Assembly (NCBI GenBank): GCA_009193035.1
Contig: SWDT01000004.1
Location: forward strand, 603,888-667,887
DNA length: 64,000 nucleotides
Reading direction: 5' to 3'
From: Halicephalobus mephisto
Taxonomy: Eukaryota; Nematoda; Chromadorea; Rhabditida; Panagrolaimidae
The position numbers were made by a program, and so were the translations under genes. Shown here piece after piece: positions 11,901 to 21,539 of this stretch; the first letter of the stretch is position 1; each line of letters opens with the position of its first letter. The notes beneath the pieces are model-generated. The model was not told the origin of the DNA and made no database searches. It worked only from the letters and a program-made list of their open reading frames with translations.

Positions 11901-12058
11901 TGAATAACTTACTTGTTTGTGGGTGATAAAAGGTACTAATTTATTTTTTATAAATCGATACATGTCGGAAAACGACAAAAACGAAAAATGAAATCCACTA
12001 TACGAATTATAAAATCGTAAAACTGAATCGAGCAAAGATCGTTGAACTCGTGGATTAT
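8948..12058 (-). CDS. NHA-type (SLC9B) cation/proton antiporter, 5' end incomplete
   Basis: Exons 11913-12058 (partial at 5'), 10896-11870, 9547-10098, 9029-9505 and 8948-8986 join in phase. Starting at the internal ATG 11961-11963 gives 697 aa, but the frame stays open to the acceptor at 12059, so an upstream exon is missing. It should be a multi-pass membrane exchanger of Na+/Li+ or another ion for H+ (CPA2 group). Family marks include LILIRAGMGINPEVLKRSL, a TSTSPAITVPTMI unwound-helix motif (human NHA2 has the related SPAVVVPSML), GIPTVILASAT, and FCPKATVQAALAPTLASF matching the NHA PKATVQAA motif. An extra TM (about residues 20-40) and a charged repeat (about 61-239) precede the exchanger core. 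Oddity: the ion-site pair is Asp419-Asn420 (codons at 9865-9870), where NHA proteins have Asp-Asp and CPA1 exchangers Asn-Asp. The tail is acidic. Small introns are 41-42 nt. Confidence 0.85.
10105..10735. mobile_element. Pogo/Tigger-like MITE cluster in an antiporter intron
   Basis: Multiple copies, in both orientations, of an end sequence ACAGTAGAACTTGGATATAAG sit at 10108, 10218, 10370, 10480, 10545 and 10640. Internal blocks include CGTATGCTATAACAAGGGA and AAATTTACCCC. The end resembles pogo/Tigger terminal repeats (CAGTAGA...GATATAA) and is flanked by TA. No transposase is encoded, so these are non-autonomous and nested. A second cluster of the same family is at 28003-28475. Confidence 0.7.
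11205..11741 (-). repeat. In-frame 18-bp coding minisatellite in the antiporter
   Basis: About 30 copies of an 18-bp unit, read on the minus strand as KIEDVQ / KTEDVQ / KIGDVQ with KIKELLKE interruptions, encode about 179 residues. The stretch is Lys/Glu/Asp-rich and likely helical or coiled. It lies between the N-terminal TM and the exchanger core. All units keep frame and no stop codon appears. The repeat shows on the plus strand as ATCTTCGGTTTTTTGA-type units. Confidence 0.85.
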
Positions 12059-12059
12059 C

Positions 12060-13000
12060 TGAAACACAATAATCCCGAAAATGTAAAATTTACAATAATC
12101 CCGAAAATATAAAAATCAAAATAATTCCAAAAATGTAAAATTTACAATAATCTCGAAAATATAGAAATCAAAATAATTCCAAAAATGTAAAATTTACAGT
12201 AACTTTAAAATTATAAAATTCAAAATAATTTAGAAAAAGTAAAATTTACAATAATCCCGAAAATATAGAAATTAAAATAATTTCAAAAATATAAAATTTA
12301 CAATAATTTAAAAAATATAAAATTCACAATAATTCCAAAAATGTAAAATTCAAAACAATTCAAATTTGACGAACAAAAATGTGAAATTATTTCAAAATTA
12401 GTGATCAAATTTTTTTATTTTTAGATTTCAGACTTGTTTTTTAAAACAAAAAATTCTGACGCAATCTGACAAATCGAACTGTCTATCACTTTGAAATTAA
12501 TCAAAACCGATTCTTAATTTGTCTATTTTTAAAAATTAAAAAAATAAAAATTTAAAAAATTTAAAAATTTAAAATTAAAAAAAAATAAAAATTTAAAATT
12601 AAAAAAAAATAAAAATTTATATTTCAACATATTTGCAATGATGTAATTTGAAAATTTTTAAATCATATTTTTCATAATTTTTTATTAAAAAATAAAAATA
12701 AAAATATTTTTGTCGAATTAATTTCAAAAAAAAAATCGAAATTTAAAGTTTTTCGAAATTGATCATTTTCGAATTTTTGCATTATTTAAATATTGTTAAT
12801 TTTAAAAATTAATTTCTGCAAAAAGTGTAAAGTTAAAAATTATTGAAAAAAATTATTAATTTTCAGAAATAAGTCAAAAAAAATTTTTTTTTTGAAATTG
12901 CTCATGTTTGGATTCACTTTTTAAATTTAACTTTTACAAATATCAGTAAGTCCTTTTAGTAATTGGATATAAATTTTAAGCTGATTATAGCTGTTTAGTC
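12060..13000. other. AT-rich intron or upstream sequence of the antiporter
   Basis: 12070-12360 repeats a unit of about 55 bp (ACAATAATCCCGAAAATAT followed by AAATAATTCCAAAAATG). The rest is low-complexity A/T. I could not find the antiporter's missing first exon here with any confidence. Confidence 0.5.
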
Positions 13001-13004
13001 AGTT

Positions 13005-14090
13005 TTCGGAAAATGAAAACATGTTAAAATTTAAGGTTTCATATATCGACGACGGTGCAGCATATGTTTGGATTCTTTTTTAAAATTATATTTCACTAAT
13101 TTCAACAACTTTTTTTAGTAATTAGATGTACATTTATAGTCGATTGCAATTATCTAATAATTTTTAAAAACATAATTGGAAATAAGTCGAAATTTAAGAG
13201 TTTATGTATCAATGCTAGCGCAACACTCGATGTTGCCTGTTTACAACCGTTTTTTTGTATTTACATTTCACTAATTTCAACAACTTTTTTTGGTAATTAG
13301 ATGTACATTCCAAGTGGATTATAGTTATTTAATCATGTTTTAAAAAAATCAATCGCAAACACGTCAAAATTTAAGATTTTGTGTGTTGACAATGACGCAA
13401 CGTTCGGAGCTGCTTGTTTGAACGCTGTCATTTCTATTTAAATTTCATTAATTTTAATAACTCTTTTCCGTCATCAAATATAAATTTAAAGCTTATTATA
13501 GTTGTCTGATCATTTTTTAAAAACATAATTGGAAATAAGTCGAAATGTAAGATTTTATGTATCAATACTGGCGCAATGCTCAATGTTGCGTGTTTACAAC
13601 CGTTTTTTTGTATTTACATTTCACTAATTTCAACAACTTTTTTCGGTAATTAGATGTATATTTAAAGTCGATTGCAATTATGTAATCACTTTTAAAAAAC
13701 ATAATTGGAAATAAGTCGAAATGTAAGATTTTATGTATCAATACTAGCGCAACACTCAATGTTGCGTGTTTACAACCGTTTTTTTGTATTTACATTTCAT
13801 TAATTTCAACAACTTTTTTTAGTAATTAGATGTATGTTTAAAGCCAATTGCAATTATGTAATCATTTTTAAAAACATAATTGGAAATAAGTTAAAATATA
13901 AGATTTTATGTATCAATACTGGCGCAACACTCGATGTTGCGTGTTTACAACTGTTTTTTTGTATTTACATTTCACTAATTTCAACAACTTTTCTTGATAA
14001 TTAGATGTATATTTAAAGTTGATTGCAATTATGTAATCACTTTTTAAAAACATAATTGGAAATAAGTCGAAATTTAAGATTTCACATATC
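13005..14090. repeat. ~177-bp satellite array, 6-7 copies
   Basis: Copies recur every 175-178 bp from about 13010 to 14080. The unit has ACATAATTGGAAATAAGTCG, TTGTATTTACATTTCACTAA and AACAACTTTTTTNGGTAATT segments. Most copies carry a small perfect hairpin, CGCAACActcaaTGTTGCG. No open reading frame spans units. The array lies between the antiporter and the tRNA-like block. Confidence 0.85.
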
Positions 14091-14579
14091 AATGATGAAG
14101 AAATTGTTTATTTTTAATCCCGTTGTGGTTTTGTTCTTTGTTTTAATTGTACTAATTAGAGTAATTATTTTTTGTAATAAAGGGCAACTTCAAAGATGAT
14201 TATAAATATTTAATTGCTTTTTCGAGAAAGTAACCGGAAACACGTCAGAATTCATATTTTTAGGAGCATTTCATTTCAGAGATTACTCTGTAAATAGGGA
14301 TTCTGAATACCCCTTTTTAAAAACTCCAATTTAATATTGTAGTTGCTTCAATAAGCTACATTAATCAAAGTTCGCTTTTTATAAACAAGAAATTTTTATT
14401 TTTCGATTTACTGTAATTACTCTGACTACAATTCAAAGTTTTCCAAAAGACCAAGTTTTAAATAAAGTAATTTTTAATAAAGTCAAATGTATTTTTAATT
14501 TTCCAAACTTCTCCGTCGGAAATTTGCAATTTCAAAAATCAGATTATCAAACTTATTTTTTCGGATTTCGCAATTATGA

Positions 14580-15725
14580 CCTGGATATAGTCGACCCCAA
14601 ATCCACAGACCCCGTGCTTGGCTGTGAGTACCACTGAATGTAGTTGTCCAGAAGGTTCAAGGCTAGTTTCACAGCCCTTGGCAAGAAGCTAACCTACTAA
14701 TGTAAAATTATCAGACATATTAATCCTCGTTAATGCAGTGGTTAGTACGCGTGAGTTTGAATCACGAGGTCTGGATTCGATTCCCAGCCAAAGACTCAAG
14801 ATCCCCCTGGCTGAGAACGATCCAACCGAGGAACACGTCTTTTCGAAGGCAAAAAAGGGGAAAAGGAAATAAAGAGAAAACCAAAAAATACGTGTTCCGC
14901 GCCCACGTGAAAGAGGAAAAACGGAGAAAGAAGGCAAAAAAGGGGAAAAGGAAATAAAGAGAAGGCCAGAAAATACGTATCCCGTGCCCACGTAAAAGAG
15001 GAAAAACGGAGAAAAGGTAGAAAAGAGGAATAGGCAATAAAGAGAAGGCCAAAAAATACGTGTTCCGCGCCCACGTAAAAAAGGAAAAACGGAGAAAGAA
15101 GGGTCTCGCAACGAAAGGAATCCACGCGGTCGGGAAAACCTTTGTAGTTTTTATTATTATATTTTTAAGTGGTAAATCTTTCCGTTTTTACCTTGCGGTG
15201 AATCGCTACTTTCAGTATCCGGCCACGACCAGAGGAGAAAGTAGAAGTCGTAGTTCTCTTCACACATCTCATGAACAGCTCAAGAAACCCGGACCAACCT
15301 GGATGTCAGATTCCCGCGACAAGCCGATCATCGAGAAGGGATCAGTCGTGTCGAGAATATCCGTGATCATGATTGTCAAATTTAAGTCTTGTCTTATGTT
15401 TGTAATTTTCGCGCGACAAAGTAAGCGAAGCTTGCACAGGTTCGAATCCCGGCCGGCTAAACCCAAAGTCGTAAAGCTACCCCACCCCCTCAGGGGATCT
15501 TGTAGCGAAATGGGGATATATTCAATGTGGAAGATTAAAAACAGCGAGTCCAAGTGCTGCTGGCCCCAGCGGACCCTAAGGGTCTATACGAAGCCCGTCT
15601 TCGCCCCACCCAGCAGTATGTCAGAACTTCCGGATACCTGTCGATTTGGAAAGTTTCGTCAAAACTCGATTACTGAGAGCCTTTTTATTCTAATCGGACC
15701 CTACATAGTGCGACATAAACACTAA
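14580..15725 (+). mobile_element. GC-richer inserted block, SINE-like or degraded element
   Basis: This 1.1-kb block has clearly higher GC than its surroundings. In order it holds: a stem-forming segment (GGCTGTGAG ... TTTCACAGCC, 14620-14680); the tRNA-Gln-like remnant at 14724-14794; three tandem units of about 85-100 bp between 14840 and 15110 (each with TACGTGTTCCGCGCCCACGT or a variant); and a unique part to about 15720 with a second B-box-like site, GGTTCGAATCC, at about 15438. It has long open frames on both strands but none with recognisable protein motifs. A tRNA head plus a GC-rich body suggests a SINE-like transposon, but I do not recognise the family. Confidence 0.45.
14724..14794 (+). 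pseudogene. tRNA-Gln(UUG)-derived sequence, acceptor stem lost
   Basis: The 71-nt length, the D-arm (TGC AGTGGTTA GTA), the anticodon arm (CGTGA gTTTGaa TCACG, perfect 5-bp stem, anticodon TTG at 14757-14759) and the T-arm (CTGGA TTCGATT CCCAG, one mismatch) fit tRNA-Gln. The A-box region (GCAGTGGTTAG) and B box (GATTCGATTCC) are kept. The 5' TCCTCGT and 3' CCAAAGA cannot pair, so the acceptor stem is gone. It is not a working tRNA. It is either a pseudogene or the pol III head of a SINE. Confidence 0.6.
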
Positions 15726-16600
15726 GATAAAAAAGAAAAAAATTATCAAAGATATTCGAGGTTTTAATTCCATTTTATTTCGACAAAAAATTACAATTAT
15801 AAAAAATGAAATTTTTACGAAACTTTTTTCACATAAATTTTCGAAATTTTACAGAAAATTTTTAAAATTTCGATAAAGTTCTTTGTTCTGAAAATTCCAA
15901 TGAATTTTTGAAAGTTTTAAAAATTTTTACATCTTAGAAAATTTCGAAATTTCCCGTAAATTATAGAAAATTTTTACAAAAATTAAAAAAACTTAAAATT
16001 TTAAAATTCTAAAAAGTTTGAAAAATTTTAGTTTTTTTGAAATTTTTGAAAATTCTAGAAGATTCTGAAATCTTATATTAGATTTTAGAAGCTTGTACGA
16101 GATTCTGGAAATTTCTACAGAATCTTAGAAGTTCGTAGAAACTTTTTTAAAATTTTTGGGAATCTTTGAAAATTTCAAATTTCAAAAATTTCTACGATTC
16201 TAGAAATTTCTACAGAATCTTAGAAGCTTGTAGAAACTTTTTCGAAATTTTTGGGAATCTTCGAAAATTTCAAATTTCAAAAATCTTCACAAATTTCTAG
16301 AGGATTCTGGAATCTTATATTAGATTTTAGAAGCTTCTACGAGATTCTGGAAATTTCTACAGTATCTTAGAAGTTCGTAGAAACTTTTTTAAAATTTTCG
16401 AAAATCTTTAAAAATTTCAAATTTCAAAAATTTCTACGATTCTAGAAATTTCTACAGAATCCTAGAATTTTCCAAAATATTATATAAAAACTTCAAAAAT
16501 TTCTATAAAATTCTAAAAAAATTTAAAATCGAATATTAAAAAATGCTTCCTGATGTCTACTTGTTTCTGGAAACTACTACTGCCGAATCCGTTACCGTAT
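15726..16600. repeat. AT-rich spacer with repeated TTCTAGAA-type units
   Basis: From 16070 to 16470 a unit of about 235 bp containing GAAATTTCTACAGAATCTTAG and TTTTAGAAGCTTGTACGAGA is repeated almost twice, with shorter partial copies between. No gene is visible. It separates the inserted block from the 3' end of the nuclear receptor gene. Confidence 0.5.
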
Positions 16601-16648
16601 GATTGAGGAGCTTATTTCTTCGAGCAGAGGAGATCTCCGAGATCAGAT

Positions 16649-19600
16649 TCAGCCTTTGACGGATATGAATTTTTTTTCAAGAACAAGTTCCCAAATATTT
16701 TTTTTTTCGCTCAACTTCAATGCCTGGAGGGCGTTTTCGGAAGCCGTCTTCAGATTCAGAAGGATTTCGATGAGGGCGTTTATGGCGTCCAATTTAGGCT
16801 TCAAATAAAAAATTTCCATTTCGATTCTGAGTTGGTTCAATTGAGTAGCTGTTTGGATCGAGGAATTCGATTGGAAAACTGAAATCGGTTACTGTAATTT
16901 CGAAAAGAAATTTGAAAAGTCCAATATCTAGGTCTAGAAAATAATATCAAAATGAAAGTAAAATTTGCAACTTGCATCCAATATTAAAATTTGCACATTG
17001 CGCGCAACATCATGGCAGCTAGATTGACATCAAAGGTCGCAATTTGCATGCAATATTCAGGCAGATAAGTCAACATCAACATTAAAATGAAATCTGCAAA
17101 GTGCACGCAACATCAAAGTTCGCAGGTTGCACGCAACGTTTAAGCAAAGAAGTCAACGTCAAAATTCGCACATTGCGTGCAACATTTTGACAGAAAAGTC
17201 AACGTCGAAGCTCGCAACATTCTGGCAGAGAAGTCAACATTGAAGCTCGCAGGTTGCGCGCAACATTCTGGCAGAGAAGTCAATGTCAAAATTTGCAGGT
17301 TGCGCGCAACGTTTCTGCATCTATATTTATAAATATTTCGAAATTAAAGTGAAATTCGCAAATTGCACGCAACATTCTGGCAGAGAAATCAATATCAAAG
17401 TTCGCAGGTTGCGCGCAACATTCTGGCAGAGAAGTCAACATCAAAATAAAATCTGCAGTTTGCATGCAATATTCCGGTAGGTTGATTGAATTGTAAAAGT
17501 TCAATGTTATTTTAATGTTGACTGTTCTATAGACTTTAGTATTAAAAAATTAAAAAAGTTCAAAACACAAATTTTCTTCGGAAATAATCGAAACCATTTA
17601 ATCCGCGTTTTAGGCCGTTATTTACGGGACAGATTACTTACTTGTCGTGAGGATTGAAGAATGAGTTATTAAAGCCCAATCCGCATCTGTCAAAGAACAC
17701 GATGCCGCGACTTTGGCTAAATCCATAATCCCATTGAAAACTTTCATCAAGAATCTGAAAAAATTCAAATAAATGTTTCTGAATCCAGCTACAATTTTCT
17801 TTAAACTTTGGTTTTCCGTGTTTTCATTAATAAAAATAAAATTTAAATTTTTAGTTTTAAGATATGAATTTCGAAATTTGAGGTTTTCGTTCTAAGACAT
17901 GAATTTTGAAATTTTCGTTTTAAGACACAATTTTCGAAATCCGAATTTTTCGTTCTAAGACATAACTTTCGAAAATTGTGTCTTAGAACGAAAAGTTCGG
18001 ATTTTTAAAGTTATGTCTTAGAACGAAAAGTTAAAATTTCAAAAATTGTGTCTTAGAACGAAAAGTTAAAATTTCGAAATTCATATCTTAGAACGAAAAG
18101 TTAAAATTTCGAAATTCATATCTTAGAACGAAAAGTTAAAATTTCGAAAATTGTGTCTTAGAACGAAAAGTTAAAATTTCAAAAATTGTGTCTTAGAACG
18201 AAAGATTCAAATTTCGAAATTCATATCTTAGAACGAAAAGTTCGGATTTTTAAAGTTATGTCTTAGAACGAAAATTTCAAAATTTGAAAGTTATGTCTTA
18301 GAACGAAAATTCCAAAATTCATGTCTTAGAACGAAAACCCCAAATTTCGACTTAGAATTCTGTTAACTTTGAGAAAACAAAATTCAGATCAAAGATGAAT
18401 GATAAACTCACCCGAGACAAAATTCGTCCTGAACTCTCATCTGGGAAAGAGAAAAAAGTTGTCTGACCTTTTCGGTTTTCACTTCAACGACGATTCCTTT
18501 GTTGTAACAGACCAGATTTCGCAAGTAACCCCCAGAGGATACTGTAGATTGAACTACTTTTGAAATTGCCCACAAATTAAGCAAAGTCTCGGAACTTGTC
18601 TCCGGGGAAATTCTGATGTTGAAAAAACCCAAGTAAGTCGCCAATTTTCCGGCTTGTTCTGAATGCCATTCGACGAAAGAATCAAAGTTCATCAAAATTT
18701 CAGAATAATCAGAAATCAAAAAAGGACTCGGTTTGACGATTTCGTAAGTGATTAATTGCTGAATCAGAGGAAGTGGAAGTGGCGGAATCAACGGCGAAAT
18801 CCTCGATCGGATGTTTTTCTGGGCAGATTGGACGTCTTCCGCCTTCATCCCGACCTTTTCGCACTTCCTCAGCCTGCAGGCCCTACAGAGCCTTTTCGGG
18901 ATGTCTAAAAATCAAAAATAAAAATTAAAAATTAAAATTAAAAATTAAAAAATAAAAATTAAAATTAAAATTGAAAATTAAAAAATTAAAAAACCAAAAA
19001 TAAAAAATAAAAAATTAAAAAATTAAAAATAAAATTTAAAAATAAAAATAAAAATTTAAAAATTTAAAATTAAAAAGTCAAATACCGTATCTAATAGTAC
19101 AGTTGAAGTTTTTCGGACAGGTGTAAGTTCTGTTTCCCGCAACCGATCTTCTGAAGAAGGCTGAAAGATTCGATGTAAAACTAGTTTAATTAAAAAGTGA
19201 ATTTTTGTCCACATTTCGCCAAAGTGGGCTATTATTCATGTACCAATAGGAATACGGTCAGGAGAGAACAGAAGGTCAAAGGATGCTATACGAATTGATA
19301 GTATAAGCCTACTTAGACGAAATGGAGAATTGGCATTTATTCTCATTTCGCCAAAATTACGATGATTATAATATAGTTGACACAAAGAACAGAACACCAA
19401 ACGATGCTGTGTAAATTTCTGTTGTAATCTTACTTTGGCGAAATACAGAATTAGCATTTATTCTTATTTCATCAAAGCAAACTACAATTTTCATAATATA
19501 GTTGGCACAGAGAACAAAACACAAAATCACACTATACGAATTCCTATTATAAGTCTACTTTGACGAAATAAAGAATTGACATTTATTCTCATTTCGTCAA

Positions 19601-21499
19601 GATGGACTACAATTTTTATAAATATAGTTGATACAAAGAACAGAACGCCAAACAATGCCATATAAATTTCTGTTGTAAGCTTACTTTAATGAAATAGAGA
19701 ATTGGCATTTATTCTCATTTCGCCAAAGGAAACTACAATTTTTATAATATAGTTGGCACAGAGATCAGAACGCCAAACGATGCTGTGTAAATTTCTGTTG
19801 TAAGTCTACCTTGACGAAATAGAGAATTGACATTTATTCTCATTTCGCCAAAGGAAACTACATTCTTCATTTACCAACATCTATGAAATTTGCACATAGA
19901 ACAGAACGCCAAACGATACTATTAACTTTCTCATTACGATTCCACTTTTTTTTAAAAAACTATTATTTATTTTCCTTTTGCAAAAATTACTCAAGAATAT
20001 CAAATTGGATAATTTTTTTCACGATAGAATCCTTTTTGTCATCATTATTGAAGCAGTAATAATTTTATGTAAAGTTGGTAATTTCTGATCATTCCGTTAA
20101 TCGCGGATTTTTTTTCTTTCATCATAGTCGAAAATTGTCATTAAGTCTTCTAGAAGGAAATAAATATCGAACATAAGCCTACATAATCTAAGTGTAGCAT
20201 CCTTAATCCTACTTCCAAATGTACTTTAAGAATTTTGAGTTCAAATATTCAACTTAGTTCATAATGTACCACTAAAATTAAACAAACACGATGCATCACG
20301 AAAATGTTACTCAATTTGATCTTAGATTGGCTTGACGACGATTTTTAAACAAAAGTGAAATCGTAATGAGAAAGTTAATGGTATCGTTTGGCGTTCTGTT
20401 CTATGTGCAAATTTCATAGATGTTGGTAAATGAAGAATGTAGTTTCCTTTGGCGAAGTGAGAATAAATGTCAATTCTGTATTTCGTCAAAGTAGACTTAT
20501 AACAGAAATTTACATGGCATCGTTTGGCGTTCTGATCTCTGTGTCAACTATATTTATAAAAATTGTAGTTTCCTTTGGCGAAATGAGAATAAATGCCAAT
20601 TCTGTATTTCATTAAAGTAAGCTTACAACAGAAATTTATATGGCATTGTTTGGCGTTCTGTTCTTTGTGTCAACTGTATTTATAAAAATTGTAGTCTATC
20701 TTGACGAAATGAGAATAAATGTCAATTCTCTATTTCGTCAAAGTAGACTTATAATAGGAATTCGTATAGTGTGATTTTGTGTTTTGTTCTCTGTGCCAAC
20801 TATATTGTAAAAATTGTAGTTTGCTTTGGCGAAATAAGAATAAATGCTAATTCTGTATTTTGTCAAAGTAGACTTACAACAGAAATTTACATGGCATTGT
20901 TTGGCGTTCTGTTCTTTGTGTCAATTATATTATAATCATCGTAATTTTGGCGAAATGAGAATAAATGCCAATTCTCTATTTCGTCTAAGTAGGCTTATAC
21001 TATCAATTCGTATAGCATCCTTTGGCCTTCTGTTCTTTGTGTCAACTGTATTTATAGCAATTGTAGTTTACTTTGGCGAAATGAGAACGAACACCTATTT
21101 TTTCGCCAAAGCGGATTTACATCGAGAATTTCATTATTATCCTTTGGCGTTCTGTTCCCTTCCGACCATATCCCTACTTGTGCACGAATAATAGCCCACT
21201 TTGACGAAATGTGAATGAACTTCAATTCTATTTCCCCTAAGGGTTTATATCTCGACATTTATCCCCTTGATGAATGGGTCTCAAGTGGACAAATCGAAAT
21301 GACAAAACATACCAGCACAAGCATTACAGCTAATCTGGAAAATTACCATAATTAAAGAATTTTGGATTAATCAACATACGGCTCCAAAATGGCGAGTCAA
21401 AGCGGAATCGTCGCAGACTTGGCACAGCATATCCGGCTCCTTGGCCATTTTGGGATTTGTCACGTAGATCCCCGAAAAATCCGAAGTAGAAGCTTCCAT
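16649..21499 (-). CDS. Nuclear hormone receptor (supplementary NR, HNF4-derived type), 6 exons
   Basis: Exons 21380-21499, 21313-21334, 19086-19160, 18412-18904, 17642-17754 and 16649-16878 (right to left) join in phase to 350 aa. It should be a nuclear, sequence-specific transcription factor. Zinc finger 1 uses C26, C29, C43 and C46; zinc finger 2 uses C62, C68, C79 and C82. The P-box is CNACAAFFRR, the form common in nematode supplementary receptors. CRACRLRKCEKVGM follows, then the linker to the ligand-binding domain. Exon 4 encodes most of that domain (SDYSEILMNFDSFVEWH and onward), and exon 5 has the typical VAASCSLTDADWALITHSS helix region. The last exon is in phase but its Leu/Lys-rich sequence is not obviously receptor-like, so the C-terminus is the least certain part. 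The long introns hold repeat arrays (16960-17485, 17865-18345, 19205-21235). An acceptor-like TTAG (21540-21543) lies about 40 nt before the ATG. Confidence 0.9.
16960..17485. repeat. Tandem array with TTGCGCGCAA palindrome in NHR intron 5
   Basis: About ten units of roughly 45-60 bp contain GCAACATTCTGGCAGAGAAG followed by TCAACATCAAA, and a TTGCGCGCAA or TTGCACGCAA core. The same family makes up 41220-41905 in the galectin intron (GCAACATTCTGGCAGATAAG). The open frames across it on both strands are by-products of the repeat. Confidence 0.8.
17865..18345. repeat. Inverted array of CTTAGAACGAAA units in NHR intron 4
   Basis: A unit of about 33 bp (ATGTCTTAGAACGAAAAGTT) is repeated about eleven times from 17970 to 18345. 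The opposite orientation (TTTCGTTCTAAGACATGAAT) occupies 17865-17970. It is an unequal-armed inverted array between two coding exons. Confidence 0.8.
18905..19085 (-). other. NHR intron 3, low-complexity A/T
   Basis: The intron between zinc-finger exons 3 and 4 is almost entirely AAAATTAAAA-type sequence. It has a standard donor (G/GTATTT) and acceptor (TTTTAG). Confidence 0.7.
19205..21235. repeat. 2-kb palindrome with ~124-bp tandem units in NHR intron 2
   Basis: The left arm (19205-19950) has about six units of roughly 121-126 bp with GGCATTTATTCTCATTTCGCC and CAGAACGCCAAACGATGCTG. The right arm (20355-21235) has the same units reverse-complemented (GGCGAAATGAGAATAAATGCC, ATCGTTTGGCGTTCTG). 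Matching extends to the inner edges (AGTTAATGGTATCG on one side, CGATACTATTAACT on the other). The spacer of about 400 bp is unlike the arms. The whole element sits in the 1978... 2152-nt intron (19161-21312) that splits the receptor's DNA-binding domain, so a long RNA hairpin would form in the pre-mRNA. Open frames inside follow the repeat and are not genes. Confidence 0.85.
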
Positions 21500-21539
21500 T
21501 AATCCTCGCCAAATTCCGAAATCGTCAATTCAAATTTTT

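Noticed and set aside
15420..15480. Second tRNA suspected from GGTTCGAATCCCGGCCGG
   Set aside because: Only the T-loop matches; the T-stem has mismatches and no matching 5' acceptor, D-arm or anticodon arm lies upstream.
14689..15725. Several long overlapping frames on both strands (up to 221 codons)
   Set aside because: The block is GC-richer, so stop codons are rare; frames cross tandem units and the tRNA-like remnant and show no protein motifs.
20430..21258. Frames of 60-115 codons on both strands in NHR intron 2
   Set aside because: They repeat the same peptide from each palindrome unit (FGEMRINANS...), so they are repeat by-products.
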